Assembly: GCA_902702965.1 (NCBI GenBank)
Contig: CACRXP010000548.1
Span: 142,927 to 206,926 of the forward strand
Source of the DNA: Spirometra erinaceieuropaei
Lineage: Eukaryota; Platyhelminthes; Cestoda; Diphyllobothriidea; Diphyllobothriidae
Reading direction: 5' to 3'
Length of the DNA: 64,000 nucleotides
The first letter of the stretch is position 1; each line of letters opens with the position of its first letter. Position numbers and translations under genes: made by a program. Below the pieces are notes generated by a model. It made no database searches. It saw nothing but the letters and a program-made list of their open reading frames with translations, and had not been told where the DNA came from. Below are positions 21,561 through 32,870 of this stretch, piece after piece.

Positions 21561-24500
21561 CGGTCAAGTCATTGTTTCTCCTCTCCCCATGCTGTGGAGC
21601 ACAGGGTGGGAATCATCGGAATCGACGGTCGAACCCAATCTTCCCTATAAACCGCACTCATGAATATTATTACCTCATACCGTATGCTTTTCCATTGATT
21701 TTCGAAGCCGGCCTAAATGCAGGAATACCCTCCTTCGAATGAATACATTCAGCATTTATTTCTGGTAGTCACAATGCTTGAGATAGGAAATTCCCTAAAA
21801 GCTGTACTCTGGAAGGTCATGGAACCTTATCGTGGGGGGGTTTTCGACGACGTATACATGTCTATTTGTATAGCCCCCCCCCCGATCATCCGGTGTAGCC
21901 AAAACCCATACATCATAATTTTGCAAGCGCTTCATGACTACAGTAAGAAGTTTTGTTAATTTTCCTGAGAAAAAATACATGGTACTTCAGAAACATAAAA
22001 AGAGGTATACGTTTCCGGTTATTTTCCGAACTATATGTTGGGAGAATGTCAAGATCGAAATGCTTGCATACCTTAAATAAAAAAACTTTCAGCAAAGACT
22101 CAAAGTTGGGAGGAATTGACTTTTGAGCACTATTTCTAGGAAATACAAATACATTTTAAGAGACTCAAAATTACTTAGAATTAAAAAGCATAGTATAGAA
22201 TGACTGAAAATATGTATTTTTTTCAAAGAAAATAGGCGCTGGTGCCCAAGGGAATTTCCAGTCAAAGGAGAGCGCGCCGCCCCCGTAGATGATCTTTAAG
22301 TCACTTTTCCCGCTCAACGGTATCTTACTTTAATCTTGGCCTATTTGTGGATTTATGTTTATAACATGACTCCGCATATTATCTCTTGAAGTTATTTTGA
22401 TTGTGGTTCGTGGTCCTACGCATATGTCGACTACCCAATGCCATCCTGAGCATCGAAGTCGTCCATTAGATAATGAAGCAATTATACCAGAGCAGCCCTC
22501 ATGCACGACCGTTCCGTTAAGAAGACACATAATCTTTAGGCTTTCTGGGTCCGGCATTGAAGTAGCTTCCAACTTTCATCTTGGTACCCAAACCTGGCTT
22601 TCCACAAGGAGAACCTGGAGGTCGAGTAGGATGTGCTTTTTCAGAGATCGAAGCAAGCTCACCCCTTCTCTCTGCGGAAGTTAACTTTTGGTCCCGCGAA
22701 TGACCATGTGGTAATCATGGAATCAGCCCTTGTATGCGGACAACCAACCAACACAAAGGAGATAAAGTCGACAGAACAATAGCCAGCTACAACATAATGA
22801 GGTTGCGAATGTGAGTGCAAACTCACAGCGGCTTGACACTCGACAAAACAGTGGAGACCAATCAACCCGTGGGGCTCTTTAAAGTCCACGGGGCGCACCG
22901 GAAAGGCCGAACTGGGAGGTCATGGCAAATGGATACAGCTTGTTAACTGTGCCCCGGAACCGTGGCGGGGTCTGATGAGGTGCAAGTGTCATCAACAAAA
23001 ATTTTGTCAAATAAAAAATCAGGGGAACAGAATTACTGGGAGCGTACAGGCACCTGAGAGGTCACCGACAGCAAAAGTGTTCACTGCGCCGTAAACCAAC
23101 CGTTGACGTTGTGCCCACTAGCTCGAGGTGCTGGTCTGCACCCGAGTCATGGTCGGCCATGGCCAGTGTTTGATGATCGAAAAATCGACCAGCTTCACGG
23201 TGTCGCCGAGTCAAAAGGTGAATCGGACGCGGTGCCAACAGTCAACTGACCAAGTAGACTGTCACAGTTTCATCGCTGCCAGTTTCAATAGGAGTCACAC
23301 ATACAGGCCTGACTGATCACCCTGCCGGTAGATGATGCGACAAAAGGAACCTATTCCTAGCGGGCTAATTCATGTGTCGTCTACAGATTCCAGTGCAACC
23401 GAAGAGAAGGTAACTACATAGGAGATACCGACCGAAAACTGCAGGCGCTGACGCATGCGCCCATCCGGGGATGCGGATAGTAGACCCCAAGTGACAGGAG
23501 ACGGTTCCCGTTGCCCAACTGGGGCAACTCGGCGAAAGATAGGCAACAATCACACGCAAAACATCTGCAGCCGTCCAGTCATTTGACAAGCCTTGTTTCT
23601 TCTTTACCAGACGAACAGAGGGAGTCCAAATACGTCAATTCCCGGTCATTATCTATGTAGGCAGATGATGAGACCCGCGATCTAGTAGACGGAGTTGAAA
23701 TTGGAGGTGAGGTAAATCAACACAGTAGTTGCACCGCCAGAAACGACGACGTCCAACGCATGCCGCAGTGAGTGGGCGCATCAGCAGTGACTTTCGGGTG
23801 GGTTTGATACTAGTGAGCCAGACTTGCACTGCACCTATTGCACTATCTCCCCCTCTTCACCCACCTTGTTTCGATGGCAAGACAGTATCGAGAATTCCGT
23901 AGGTGGGGACGGCGATGTAATTTAAAATTCGAGAAGCATGGCTTGCCTCCCAAAAATGGTATCACCTCCGTAGTTGACAATATACACGTTTCTATGACGT
24001 AAGATAAAGTCTATTTTAACTTGAATATATCTTTTTACCACAGCCTGTATCAGTAAATTTTGCATAAGGTCTGACGGGATGTGTCTCATAAGTCCACACT
24101 TGCTAAGGCAAACCGGACTTCTGAAAACGGGCTGCCAGTGCCATTTGCTCAAATATCCAATGTACATGCAATTCTTCTGGTGAACGCCGATCACCACCTA
24201 GGATCATAAATTTTTGGACAGATTCGAAGGGGGAAACCACTGAACGCCTCAGTCTTCCTCTGACAGACGTGCTCATCTCCCACCTCCAGAAATTCACAGA
24301 CGTAAAACCAGTTTTTGAATATAAATTTTCTCTCACTGATAGTTGGCACTGCAGTCTGGTGCATATAAAACGATGGTTACGGGGCCCGGAATGGAGGCCT
24401 TTGTGACAATTGCATAGAGACGAGCACGCTCCTTAATTTTGAACATCTACGACGCTTACAGGCTGCGCATAACGTGAACACTGCTTATCCAATCCATATC

Positions 24501-24740
24501 CTGTTCCCTGCTGGCGTCTGATTGCAATAAATAAGAGAAAGTGATCGTTTCTTTCTAAGTACCTTAGCTGTGAAATCTTATTTAATTGCTATGTGCCGGA
24601 CTTCAGGAGGCCTAGCTTAAACTTCACGACAGAATAAACCGAGTGTGCGCTGTCCTGAATCTAGCCAGCGTTAATGACTGTTACTTGGCGTGTGTTTTTG
24701 ACATTCCTGCTATTGCTGACCTGAGAATGAAACCATAGTC
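21561..24740. other. no gene recognised; several anonymous short frames
   Basis: About 3.2 kb without a recognisable gene. The minus frame 22330-22572 (80 codons) and the minus frames at 23922-24336 are open but show no domain, start context or splice pattern I can support. A homopolymer run of G and then C at 21834-21884 sits in a short unit. Near 23830 the words CACTGCACCTATTGCACTATCTCCCCCTC recall the start of repeat R. Segment 22700-23600 is GC-richer and may be an old retroelement part. Confidence 0.4.
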
Positions 24741-24744
24741 CAGG

Positions 24745-25075
24745 GTGAGAGCAGGCATGATAACTTGTACGTGAATTAGTTTATAATGGTGGTAGACTTG
24801 TGCAGCATCTATCGCACTCTCTCTTCTCCACCTGGGCCCGGTGCCAAAACATAGTCAAGAAGACCGGAGACGGGGGAGGCCGCAGGTGGATGGCTCGGAC
24901 GAATCCTCACCTTGGCGTTCCACCACACCCCCTGGTCCACACAACAATAACCAGGATTTCAACCAACACAACAGAGATTTGGAGGCTGACACGGCCGAAA
25001 CCGCACCTAGGCGTGCCGCCAACGCCTGGCTCGGATCCCACGCTGTGGTGGAAATGCCATATAGGCCACATTAAA
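24745..25075 (+). repeat. dispersed repeat R, copy (plus)
   Basis: Landmarks: GTTTATAATGGTGGTAGACTTG, GCAGCATCTATCGCACTCTC, CAAGAAGACCGGAGACGGGGG, CCGCAGGTGGATGGCTCGGAC, CCTTGGCGTTCCACCACACC, and AACCAGGATTT. It agrees closely with the copy at 50565 and lies beside the 3' end of the LINE at 25240. No protein common to all copies. Confidence 0.7.
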
Positions 25076-25079
25076 AAGG

Positions 25080-25230
25080 AGCCATTGCAGCCTGACTCTC
25101 AGACCGCCTCCGGTCAAGGAGGAGGTCCAAGTTACCCCGTCAGTTGGCAACCTTCCAAGCCACGGCTTTTAGCGCACCGTGATAGCTTCAAGCGCGTCAG
25201 ATTGTTTATAGTGAGGAAAGTGCGCTGAGT
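25080..25230 (-). repeat. dispersed repeat Q, copy (minus)
   Basis: On the minus strand: GGCTTGGAAGGTTGCCAACTGACGGGGTAACTTGGAC, followed by GAGAGTCAGGCTGCAATGGCTCC. The same core is at 34660 (plus) and 15330-15480 (minus). Confidence 0.6.
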
Positions 25231-25789
25231 CGTTGACCTCACTCTCCCTTCCCATTACCGCACCCCAGCCGCTGTCCGAGCCGGTCAGTAGACTGGAGTG
25301 AAAAATGGGCGCGGTTGCTGGCACGGTCGACTGACCATGCCTGCGTGCGCCACGGCACGACCTGGCCTCCCATACACACACACTTCAGGATTTCACACAA
25401 CGGGGGTTGAGCGGCTTGTCTCTCACTTGCGTGAGAGGGCCGTGGAATGTGCTGTTTCGGCCCGTCGGCCAGCCCACCAGTCCGCCATTCCACACAACAC
25501 AGAAAGCGACGAACTGCGTGAACCGAGAGCGGGCGTCAATCAGCAACCTTCCTATCCACGACGCTTGACGTGTCGAGATAGTCTCGGACTCAAGTCACTC
25601 CTGCAGCCGAAGCCACATGAGGACCGAGTCGAGATGCACACTTCCCACTTGCGTGGGAGGTGGCAGTTCGGTGCATGAGGTGTGTGAGTGTTGATGTCTG
25701 GTGGGGTGATGGTGGTGATGGTGTTGGAAGGTAGGGAGTGAGTGAATGTGCGGTGTGACCGGCGGTTGTCTACCGCAGGTCGTCGTGGA

Positions 25790-26300
25790 TGCGCATGTGG
25801 CTGAATAGGCCCATGTGCGAGGACAATGTGGGCAGTTGAGACGAGCTTGGTGGGTATAGGTTGGTGCTCCAGGCACTGGTTCTCCAGTCTCTGTGCGATG
25901 GATTCGCAAGTGACCGACCAGGCCGATGCGAGAGGTGAATGTGCGTGGACAGTGTGGGCTTTAGAAGTCGGTAGTGTCGGTGTCAGCTGCGGGAAGGGCG
26001 ATGGGCGCGCAGGGTGATGAAGTGGGGTGGGGTTTGGCATGATGGGTGAGTCGGGACTGCGGTCATTTCCTCTCTCGTGTATGCCCATGCGGCCGAATAG
26101 ACCCATGCGATGCGTGAAGATACGAGGGCAGTGTGGGCAGTGGAGGCGGGTGCGGTGGGTGTGGGTTAGTGCTCCCAGCACTGGTTCGTCAGTCTCTGTC
26201 CGATGGACCCGCAAGTGACCGACTAGGCCGATGTGTGAGGTGAAGGTGCGGTCGCAGTGAGGGCCGATGTAGTCCTGATCCTCATCTTTAGAGTCGGAGG
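25790..26300 (-). repeat. tandem zinc-finger modules in LINE 3' coding region
   Basis: Two successive blocks, about 25840-25960 and 26060-26260, both encode [18 protein letters not shown], then a THTH/TYTH stretch, and LHCPHCPR or LNCPHCPR. In the second block the frame shifts (the matching protein is in another minus frame at 25595-25909), so only the upstream fingers are in the main frame. Expansion of the finger module by tandem duplication is inferred. Confidence 0.7.
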
Positions 26301-26383
26301 CAGTGGGGGTGGTGTCGGTTGATGCCTCAGGGTTGGGGATGTGCGTGAGCGGCCGTCGTTGGGGCAGTGGAGGAGGAGGATGA

Positions 26384-26412
26384 GGCGGTGGCGGCGGCGG
26401 CGGCGGCGGATG
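26384..26412. repeat. GGC-type trinucleotide run
   Basis: A GGC/GGA run that codes the poly-proline linker of the LINE protein on the minus strand. Confidence 0.8.
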
Positions 26413-28392
26413 GAAGTGGTGGTTCGGAAGAAGACGCAGGTTTAGTTGATGGCGGAGAGGACGAGAGAGAGGCGGGCGGAGGGACGACTGCTGGTGCGGT
26501 CTCAGATGTACAGTTGATCCAAAGGTACCCGACAAGTCCAATTCGTGCCCACGGAATGTCCGTTGGCATGGAGGACACGTAAGGAGCGGTTGTCCGTCGG
26601 CGTTGCGTACTGGGCGCAGCTGTGATTTGCGGGCTTCTCCTTTCACTTTGGCTGCGGCGATGCGGTTGGCTTCATAGATCGCAGAACCTGTCTTCACTGC
26701 CCGCCGCCAGGTCGCTTGGTCGAGGGCGAGCTCTTCCCAGTTGGTCGGGATGATTTGCAGACGCTCCAGAGAGGACTTCAGGGTATCCGTGTAACGACGA
26801 ATTTTGCCTTCTTGGCGGCGAGAACCCGTCGCGATGTCTCCGTAGAAGAGTCGTTTGGGTAGTCGCTCGTCAACCATGCACACCAGATGGCCGCTCCAAC
26901 GCAGCTGTATTTGTCTCAGCATGGTGTAGATGCTGAGAATTCCCGTCCGTTCCAGCACATCAGTGTCGGGGATTCGATCCTGCCAGCTCAGCCTCAGGAT
27001 GCGACGTAGACAACTGAGGTGGAAGTGGTTCAGTCGGCGTGCCTGCTTTGTGTACACTGTCCAAGTCTGCGCTCCGTACGGCAGCGTCGGCAGGATGACG
27101 GCCTTGTACGTCTTCAGCTTCGTGCTCAGTTGCAGACTATGAAGATTCCAAACAGTGCTTTGAAAGCGGCCGAAGGCTTGATTGGCTTTCGAGATCCTGT
27201 TGGCGACTTCGTCATCGATCTTGGTGTTTCGGGAGAGAATATTGCCCAGGTACGGGAAGTTCTCCACCACTTGCAGTTGTGTCCCATTCACACTGATTTG
27301 CGGCGGCGCGTTGGGGGCTGTGGCTGAGTTGGGTGGCGGTTGATGCATCACCACCGTCTTCTGCGTGTTGATGACCAGCCCAAAGTTCTCGCAGGCGACT
27401 GAGAACAGGTCCATGCTCCATTGCATCTCCTCTTCCGAGGTGGTGTTCAGGGCGCAGTCGTCGGCGAAGGGGAGTACGTGAACGGTTGTTGTGGATACGC
27501 GTGATTGGAAGTGCATCCGCCGTTGATTCAGCAGGTGACCGTCCGTCCTGTAGGCGATGCGAATCCCGGGACGTTCGTCGCGGTAGGCGTCCATCAGCAT
27601 GGCAGAGAACATAAGACTGAAGAGGGTTGGTGCCAGCACGCATCCCTGCTTCACTCCGTTAGTCACTGCGAATGCCTCTGAGACAGCTCCGTTGTCCGTG
27701 ACTCGCGCCATCATACCGTCGTGCAGCTGACGCACCATCTTAGTGAATCGCTCCGGACAGCCGAATTTCTGCCTGATATTCCACAGTCCTTCACGATTCA
27801 CCGTGTCGAAGGCTTTTGTCAGGTCCACGAAGGTAGAGTACAGGTGGGTCCGCATCTCCTGACACTTCTCCTGAAGTTGACGGGCGGCGAAGATCATATC
27901 CGTGGTCCCACGATGACGACGGAAGCCGCATTGGCTTTCCAGCAGATGGCTCTGTCCTAGATGATTATTCAGACGATTTAGAAGGATGCGAGTGAAGATC
28001 TTCCCGGCGATGTTCAGCAGGGAGATGCCACGGTAATTGTCGCAGATTTGGCGGTTCCGTTTTTGCTTCTATAGATTCACGATTGTTGCGTCTTTGAAAT
28101 CTTGCGGGACTTCACCTTGACGCCACATCTCTAGGAAGAGCGCAGTCACGTGATCCATCAGTTGGGGACCTCCGTGCTTGTAGATCTCAGCAGGGATTGC
28201 GTCCGATCCGGGTGCTTTCCCGCTGGAGATCTGCTGCACGGCCCTGATGGTTTCCCGGAGAGATGACGGGAGGTCGAGGTCCACGTTGGTCTCTACTTGC
28301 GGCAAACGGGCGATGACGGCGTCGGAGATGGTGAAGGGGCGGTTGAGGACGCCTCGGAAGTGCTCGACCCATCGCTGTAGAATTTGTGTCTT

Positions 28393-29736
28393 CTAGGTCA
28401 GAAGAGTACTACCGTCGGCGCTGAGGAGAGGAGCAGTGCCTTTCGTCGGCAGACCGTAGGCAGCATTGATCGCGGAGAAGTTCTTCCACTCATTGTGGTC
28501 CGCGTAGCCTTGGATCTCCTCAGCTTTGCGAGCATTCCAGGCGTCCTGCATCTCGCGCAGTCGTTGTTGAAGGTTGCGGCGACTGCTGTAGAAAGCAGCT
28601 TTGTCGTCGTCAGTGGGGTGGTCCACGTAGGCTTTGTGTAGGCGGTTCTTCTCGGCGAGCAGATTGCTGATGGCAGCGTCGTTGTCGTCGATCCAGTCCT
28701 GGTGTTGAAGGGGGGCGCAACCGAGGATGGCTAGCGCCGTCGACTGGATCGTGTCTCGCAGTTGACACCAGCGGTTCTCCACGGCAGCGGCGGCGTCGGC
28801 GGTGGAGGCAGCGATTGGAAGGTTGTCTAGCCGTTGAGCAAGCTCATTGCTGAAATGAAGATGGTGAGCAGGCAAAGACAACAAAGCAACATTCAGCTTA
28901 CCTGAGGGTCGCTTACCTTGTGGTCTCCTGCGAGGCTGTAGACGTATAAGCATCTTCGAGATGACGAGGTGATGGTCGGTACACCCGTCAGCGCCTGCGA
29001 TCGCCTTTGTTACCAGCAAGTCCCGCTGATCTCGCCTCCGGACGAGGACATAGTCCAGCAGGTGCCACTGACGCGACCGAGGATGCCTCCAGGTGGCCTT
29101 CTCTCGCTCCGGCAGACAGAAGAAGGTGTTTGTCAGGATGAGGCGGTGTTCTGCGCAGGTGCGGAGGAGCAGCAGACCATTGTCGTTGGAGCCGCGGAGA
29201 CCGTGAGGACCCAGTACTCCTCTCCAGGCTGCATGGTCTGCGCTGACGCGGGCGTTGAATTCACCAAGGACAATCAGCTTGTCCGCCTTCGACACAGTCG
29301 CCAAGAGGGCGTGCAGGTCCTCGTAGAAAATGTCTATTGCGGCGGCGTCGGGGCTGCTCATCGGCGGAGCGTAGGCACTGATGATGGTGGCGAATTCGCC
29401 CCCACCCCGGAGAGGCAGACGGAGGCTCATCAGGCGATCGTTGATGCCCTGCGTCAGACTGGGCAGTCGTCCCACGATGTCGGTCCGGATGGCGAAGGCG
29501 ACACCCGCGTTTCGTCGCTCTGCCCTGGGTCGACCGCTCCAGAAGAAGGTGTAACCGGCACCCACCTCCTCCGGTTGGTCTTGTTCGAAGAATCGAGTCT
29601 CGCTGAGTGCGGCGATGTCCACCTTGTCGCGCGCCAGTTCTCGTGCCACTAGAGCCGTCCTCTGTTCCGGTCGGTTGCTCCTCGGATTGTCTAAAAGGCA
29701 ACGAACATTCCAGGCTGTCAGATTAAGCGGACTCAC
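28393..29736 (-). pseudogene. LINE endonuclease domain (5' part of same frame)
   Basis: 447 codons from the Met at 29736 to a TAG at 28393-28395. APE/EEP motifs: [10 protein letters not shown] at the start, SETRF with the catalytic Glu at residue 46, IISAYAPP at 118-125, GEFNAR at 158-163, LDYVLVRR at 227-234, TDHHLV at 253-258. The usual GDFN block has Glu159 in place of Asp, which should harm metal-dependent nicking. The reading frame continues past the TAG as KTQILQRWVEHFRGVLN, in register with the RT at 28305-25552; a Glu codon is the likely original of the TAG. Two nonsense changes and the D to E change suggest a recently dead copy. Confidence 0.9.
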
Positions 29737-30450
29737 CCTGCCAGTCTGGGGACAACGAGTGTGGCGGCGGGAAGAAGGTGGAGAAGAAGATGGCGAAGGA
29801 GAAGAATAGGCAGGGGAAGAGGAAGAAGAGGTAGGATGATTAGAGTGAGTGTTGTTGTTGTTGTTGTTGTTGTAATTTCGATTTTGGTTGTTTTGGCCGT
29901 GAGTTTAGCGTCTGCGACCACAGTCAGCCTGCAGACGACGTCGTTCCCCAGCAATTTTTAGGTCAGCTTTTCCAGGCCTCCTCCGAAGAGAAGCATTGCC
30001 CCCCCCCTGAAGTGGGCTGCTCGATGTGCCGGCGCGGCCGAACTCCACTACGGGCCACGAGATTTTCTTGGCAGCGGAAGAGCGACTCGAATTTGCTAAT
30101 AGCTTACAACATCGCCGTAAGCCTGCGATCTCTTACGGTGCGCCAAATGGGCGCGTATCGGCGATGCCGATTCGAAGATCCATCCCACCGGCTGACCAAC
30201 GGCGTACCAGGCGGAGCGTCTTCAGGACAGTGCCGACACGGTGTTCCATACGACCAACCGTCCAGCGGAGTCCGCAGTACCCTGTGCACGTGGCATAACG
30301 CGCACCGGGATTAACCGCCCTCACCTGGTTTAGCCCGCCGGTCTATGCGGTTGCCCGGGGTGTAGCCGCTGAGCAGAGCCCAGCTACGTGGAGCCACAAG
30401 TGAGAGTTTAGTTCCAGCAAGTGGACGCTAGGAGTAGTCTCACCTGCAAG

Positions 30451-31009
30451 CAAGTGAGCGACCACTACGACCATCACTGTACCCACCGCTGACACCCCTA
30501 CAACCCATTCCACACTTCCGCTAGGAATTTCTAAATCTTCACAAATGACTACATTTATGCCTTTCATATGAAGGTCTCCAGGACAGAGCAACGAGGATCT
30601 GGCGAACGCTGGCGTATACTCTCAGTATGTTCAGGACCGTTATTCATCGTCATCGACCTCGGAAGATTGGTGGTTAGTTAACTATGCTAAACAATGATAG
30701 GTTGGCTGATCGTGCGGTGGAAGAGTCGAACGCCACGAGGTAAAACCCATCAAACTACCTGAAAGAATCCAACACTTAACCAGCAGCATGTGTTAGAGAA
30801 ATGCCAACCCGATGAACCGAATGAGCTCGCTGATGAAAGTTAGGTCATGGAAGATGCTGAGGTAATAATCCGAAGGAACGACCGCAAGATAAGGGGGACG
30901 GAGGAGGTTGGGCATACAATCAAGACAGCCATCAGTCTCTGAACGATCTTTCTTGCAGCATAAGACAGTTCAACCGTCGTTGCCGACTACGTCCACCGTG
31001 AGCTACAAA
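30451..31009. other. no gene recognised
   Basis: Moderate GC, only short frames. It may include the true 5' end of the LINE. No recognisable repeat. Confidence 0.4.
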
Positions 31010-31530
31010 ACAAGGTGACTTGCGCTTGATTTAATTCATGGTGATAGCAGAGTAGAACAGCACCTCCACCAATCTCTCCTCCTCCCCATCTGGACCCGCT
31101 TCTGCCTGGCTCTCAGCCTACCATTCCACCACTCCACAAAAATACACACACGCGCAAACGATATTCCGAACGTCGATTTCGACTATGTCCACTATGTGCT
31201 CCACAGCTGCAACAGCGGTGGGAGCAGGGACGGTGACTTGCGCAGGGGTTTATAGTGCCGATAGACTTGCGCTGCATCTACCTACACTCTCTCCTCCTCC
31301 CCCGCCTGAGCCCGGTGTCAAGACAGAGTCAAGAAGACCGGAGACGGGGGAGGCCGCAGGTGGATGGCTTGGACGGATCCTCGCCTTGGCGCTCCACTCC
31401 GCAACCCCTGGTCTACACACAAATGACCAGGATTTTACCACAAAACAATGCAGTGGTGGCAGTGGTCCAGTTGTGCGACGAATGCCGACAACAGGGTCCG
31501 CCAGCGCACCCCGCAAATGTTGGCATTTGT
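31010..31530 (+). repeat. dispersed repeat R, copy plus a partial copy
   Basis: 31165-31480 matches the copies at 24745 and 50565: CGTCGATTTCGACTATGTCC, CAGCTGCAACAGCGGTGGGAGCAGGGACGGTGACTT, GTTTATAGTG, ACTTGCGCTGCATCTACC, AAGAAGACCGGAGACGGGGG. A shorter related segment lies at 31015-31150. An AC dinucleotide run follows at 31617-31636. Confidence 0.7.
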
Positions 31531-31616
31531 TAGTGCGCACAGATAACGCCTGCCAGTGTCCGATGTGGTCCCCGTGTTGGTACAGCGCATCTAACACGTG
31601 GCCCGTTCTGAGGGCA

Positions 31617-31636
31617 CAACACACACACACACACAA
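31617..31636. repeat. AC dinucleotide microsatellite
   Basis: About nine AC units in a row. Confidence 0.9.
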
Positions 31637-31639
31637 ATC

Positions 31640-32727
31640 GGCGGTGGCCGCCAGCTATCCTCTTTGGACTGTGTGGTAACCGATCTTCATTTAGTTATCA
31701 GATTGTTGAGTGGAATGTTTTCTTCCACCAGCTAGGTTTGATCAAGCTCTATAAATCTATCCGTGCTTTCTGTAGTTTAACAATTCGCCTTCTTAAAATG
31801 TGGTAGTCTTTCGTGTGACTACGTCTTCTGGTCATTTCCACTCCGACAGCGGAGAACGAAGTTCGAGTCAGTCATTTTCCGTCAATCCTGCACAAGTATG
31901 CCCCACTGGCTAGAGTCACCGAGAGTCAATTTGAAAGGGCGTAGATCCTCATAGGCCGTTTTCTTCCACTATAACGTTTCTCTGGTATTACTCGAGCCCT
32001 TATGCCTACTTTCGACATCCTTTGGCTAATGGCGTGGTGGAACCAGTCTGAGTGGTATTCTGACCTGCAATCCAGTTTATTTCGATGATGATGATGTCGC
32101 TGGGAGAAGACGGGGGTCAACATTTGTGACGTCATATACCCCAAATACTCGTCAGAGATAATCCTTAAACTCCAGAGAAATGGTTAAAATCAGTACCTAG
32201 AAATTAGAGCCTTTATTTTAACATCTTAAAATGATCGCAACCAGAGAAAAATCGATATAATAGGGTCCCCGGTAAACCTGATAAATGTTCGCCCACTAAT
32301 TTATGAAACTCGTCAAGCTACCTCACGCATCAGCTCTTTCCCTTTGCATAGGGCTAGGTCTTTTTTCCCCACAAGGCTATTTTCGTAAACCAATCAGAGG
32401 GTCAAGACTACCGCTGATAGTGCTGATGATGGACAAATTGGCAAATTAACCTGTGGGCTTGCTGTTAGACGTTGGAGCATCTGATAAGGGTCCAGCTGTC
32501 TCTCCAAGCCCACAAATCCCCCCTTTGGAGAGTGAGAGAGAGAGCATCCAACCCATCCTCCCCCCTTCCCCGTTTCCTCAGTAGGGCAGGTCATGCAATA
32601 TCATCTGAAATCACCACCGGAATAAAGTCGCAGGAGACTTGCCCACCGTGAAACTCGCGGGGGAGCGGAAATGCGACGCAGGAGACGCACGTAAACAGCC
32701 AACACCCGGGTGAGAAACAGACAGCTC
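31640..32727. other. no gene recognised
   Basis: Ordinary non-coding sequence up to the assembly gap. An AG-rich patch (GAGAGTGAGAGAGAGAGC) is near 32527. Confidence 0.4.
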
Positions 32728-32870
32728 NNNNNNNNNNNNNNNNNNNNNNNNNNNNNNNNNNNNNNNNNNNNNNNNNNNNNNNNNNNNNNNNNNNNNNNNN
32801 NNNNNNNNNNNNNNNNNNNNNNNNNNNNNNNNNNNNNNNNNNNNNNNNNNNNNNNNNNNNNNNNNNNNNN
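32728..32870. other. assembly gap (143 N)
   Basis: A run of N. Its flanks are GC-rich and low in complexity (AGGAGGAGGAGG on the right), a usual cause of unresolved sequence. Frames that cross it are artefacts. Confidence 0.99.

Larger units (their letters stand above)
25552..28392 (-). pseudogene. LINE reverse transcriptase and zinc-finger part
   Basis: Continues in the same frame as the endonuclease at 28393-29736. Early RT blocks are GKAPGSDAIPAEIYKHGG near 28200 and [15 protein letters not shown] just after a TAG at 28069-28071. From Met 27897: motif [10 protein letters not shown] (residues 23-31), motif [11 protein letters not shown] (81-90), and motif C FADD (144-147; bases 27457-27468). 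The post-RT domain contains [27 protein letters not shown] sequence. The C-terminal third has a proline-rich linker and degenerate C2H2 fingers: one lacks its first Cys (GPHC), another has [10 protein letters not shown] where a His is expected. The TAG probably arose from a Tyr codon. The catalytic core looks intact otherwise. Confidence 0.9.
25240..30450 (-). mobile_element. nearly full-length LINE with C-terminal zinc fingers
   Basis: One minus-strand unit: probable 5' UTR 30450-29737, a single long frame 29736-25552 coding endonuclease, RT and zinc fingers, and a 3' UTR to about 25240. It is far richer in GC than its flanks, as expected for a young insertion. The 5' UTR includes an AAC repeat at 29845-29875 (sense strand) shortly before the start codon. 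Known for the type: EN/RT LINEs copy themselves by target-primed reverse transcription in the nucleus. Outer limits are approximate because I could not see target duplications. Confidence 0.85.

Noticed and set aside
22330..22572. 80-codon minus frame with LNGTVVHEGCSGIIASL
   Set aside because: Looks mildly protein-like but no family, start context or splice evidence supports it.
22972..23010. CTGATGAGGTGCAAGTGTCATC
   Set aside because: A stem can be drawn but no GAAA and no cleavage site follow.
26327..26582. Ala/Glu-rich frames on both strands
   Set aside because: Low-complexity shadow of the proline-rich linker in the LINE protein.
28969..29652. 227-codon plus-strand frame
   Set aside because: Shadow of the endonuclease coding region on the other strand; GC-rich coding DNA leaves antisense frames open.
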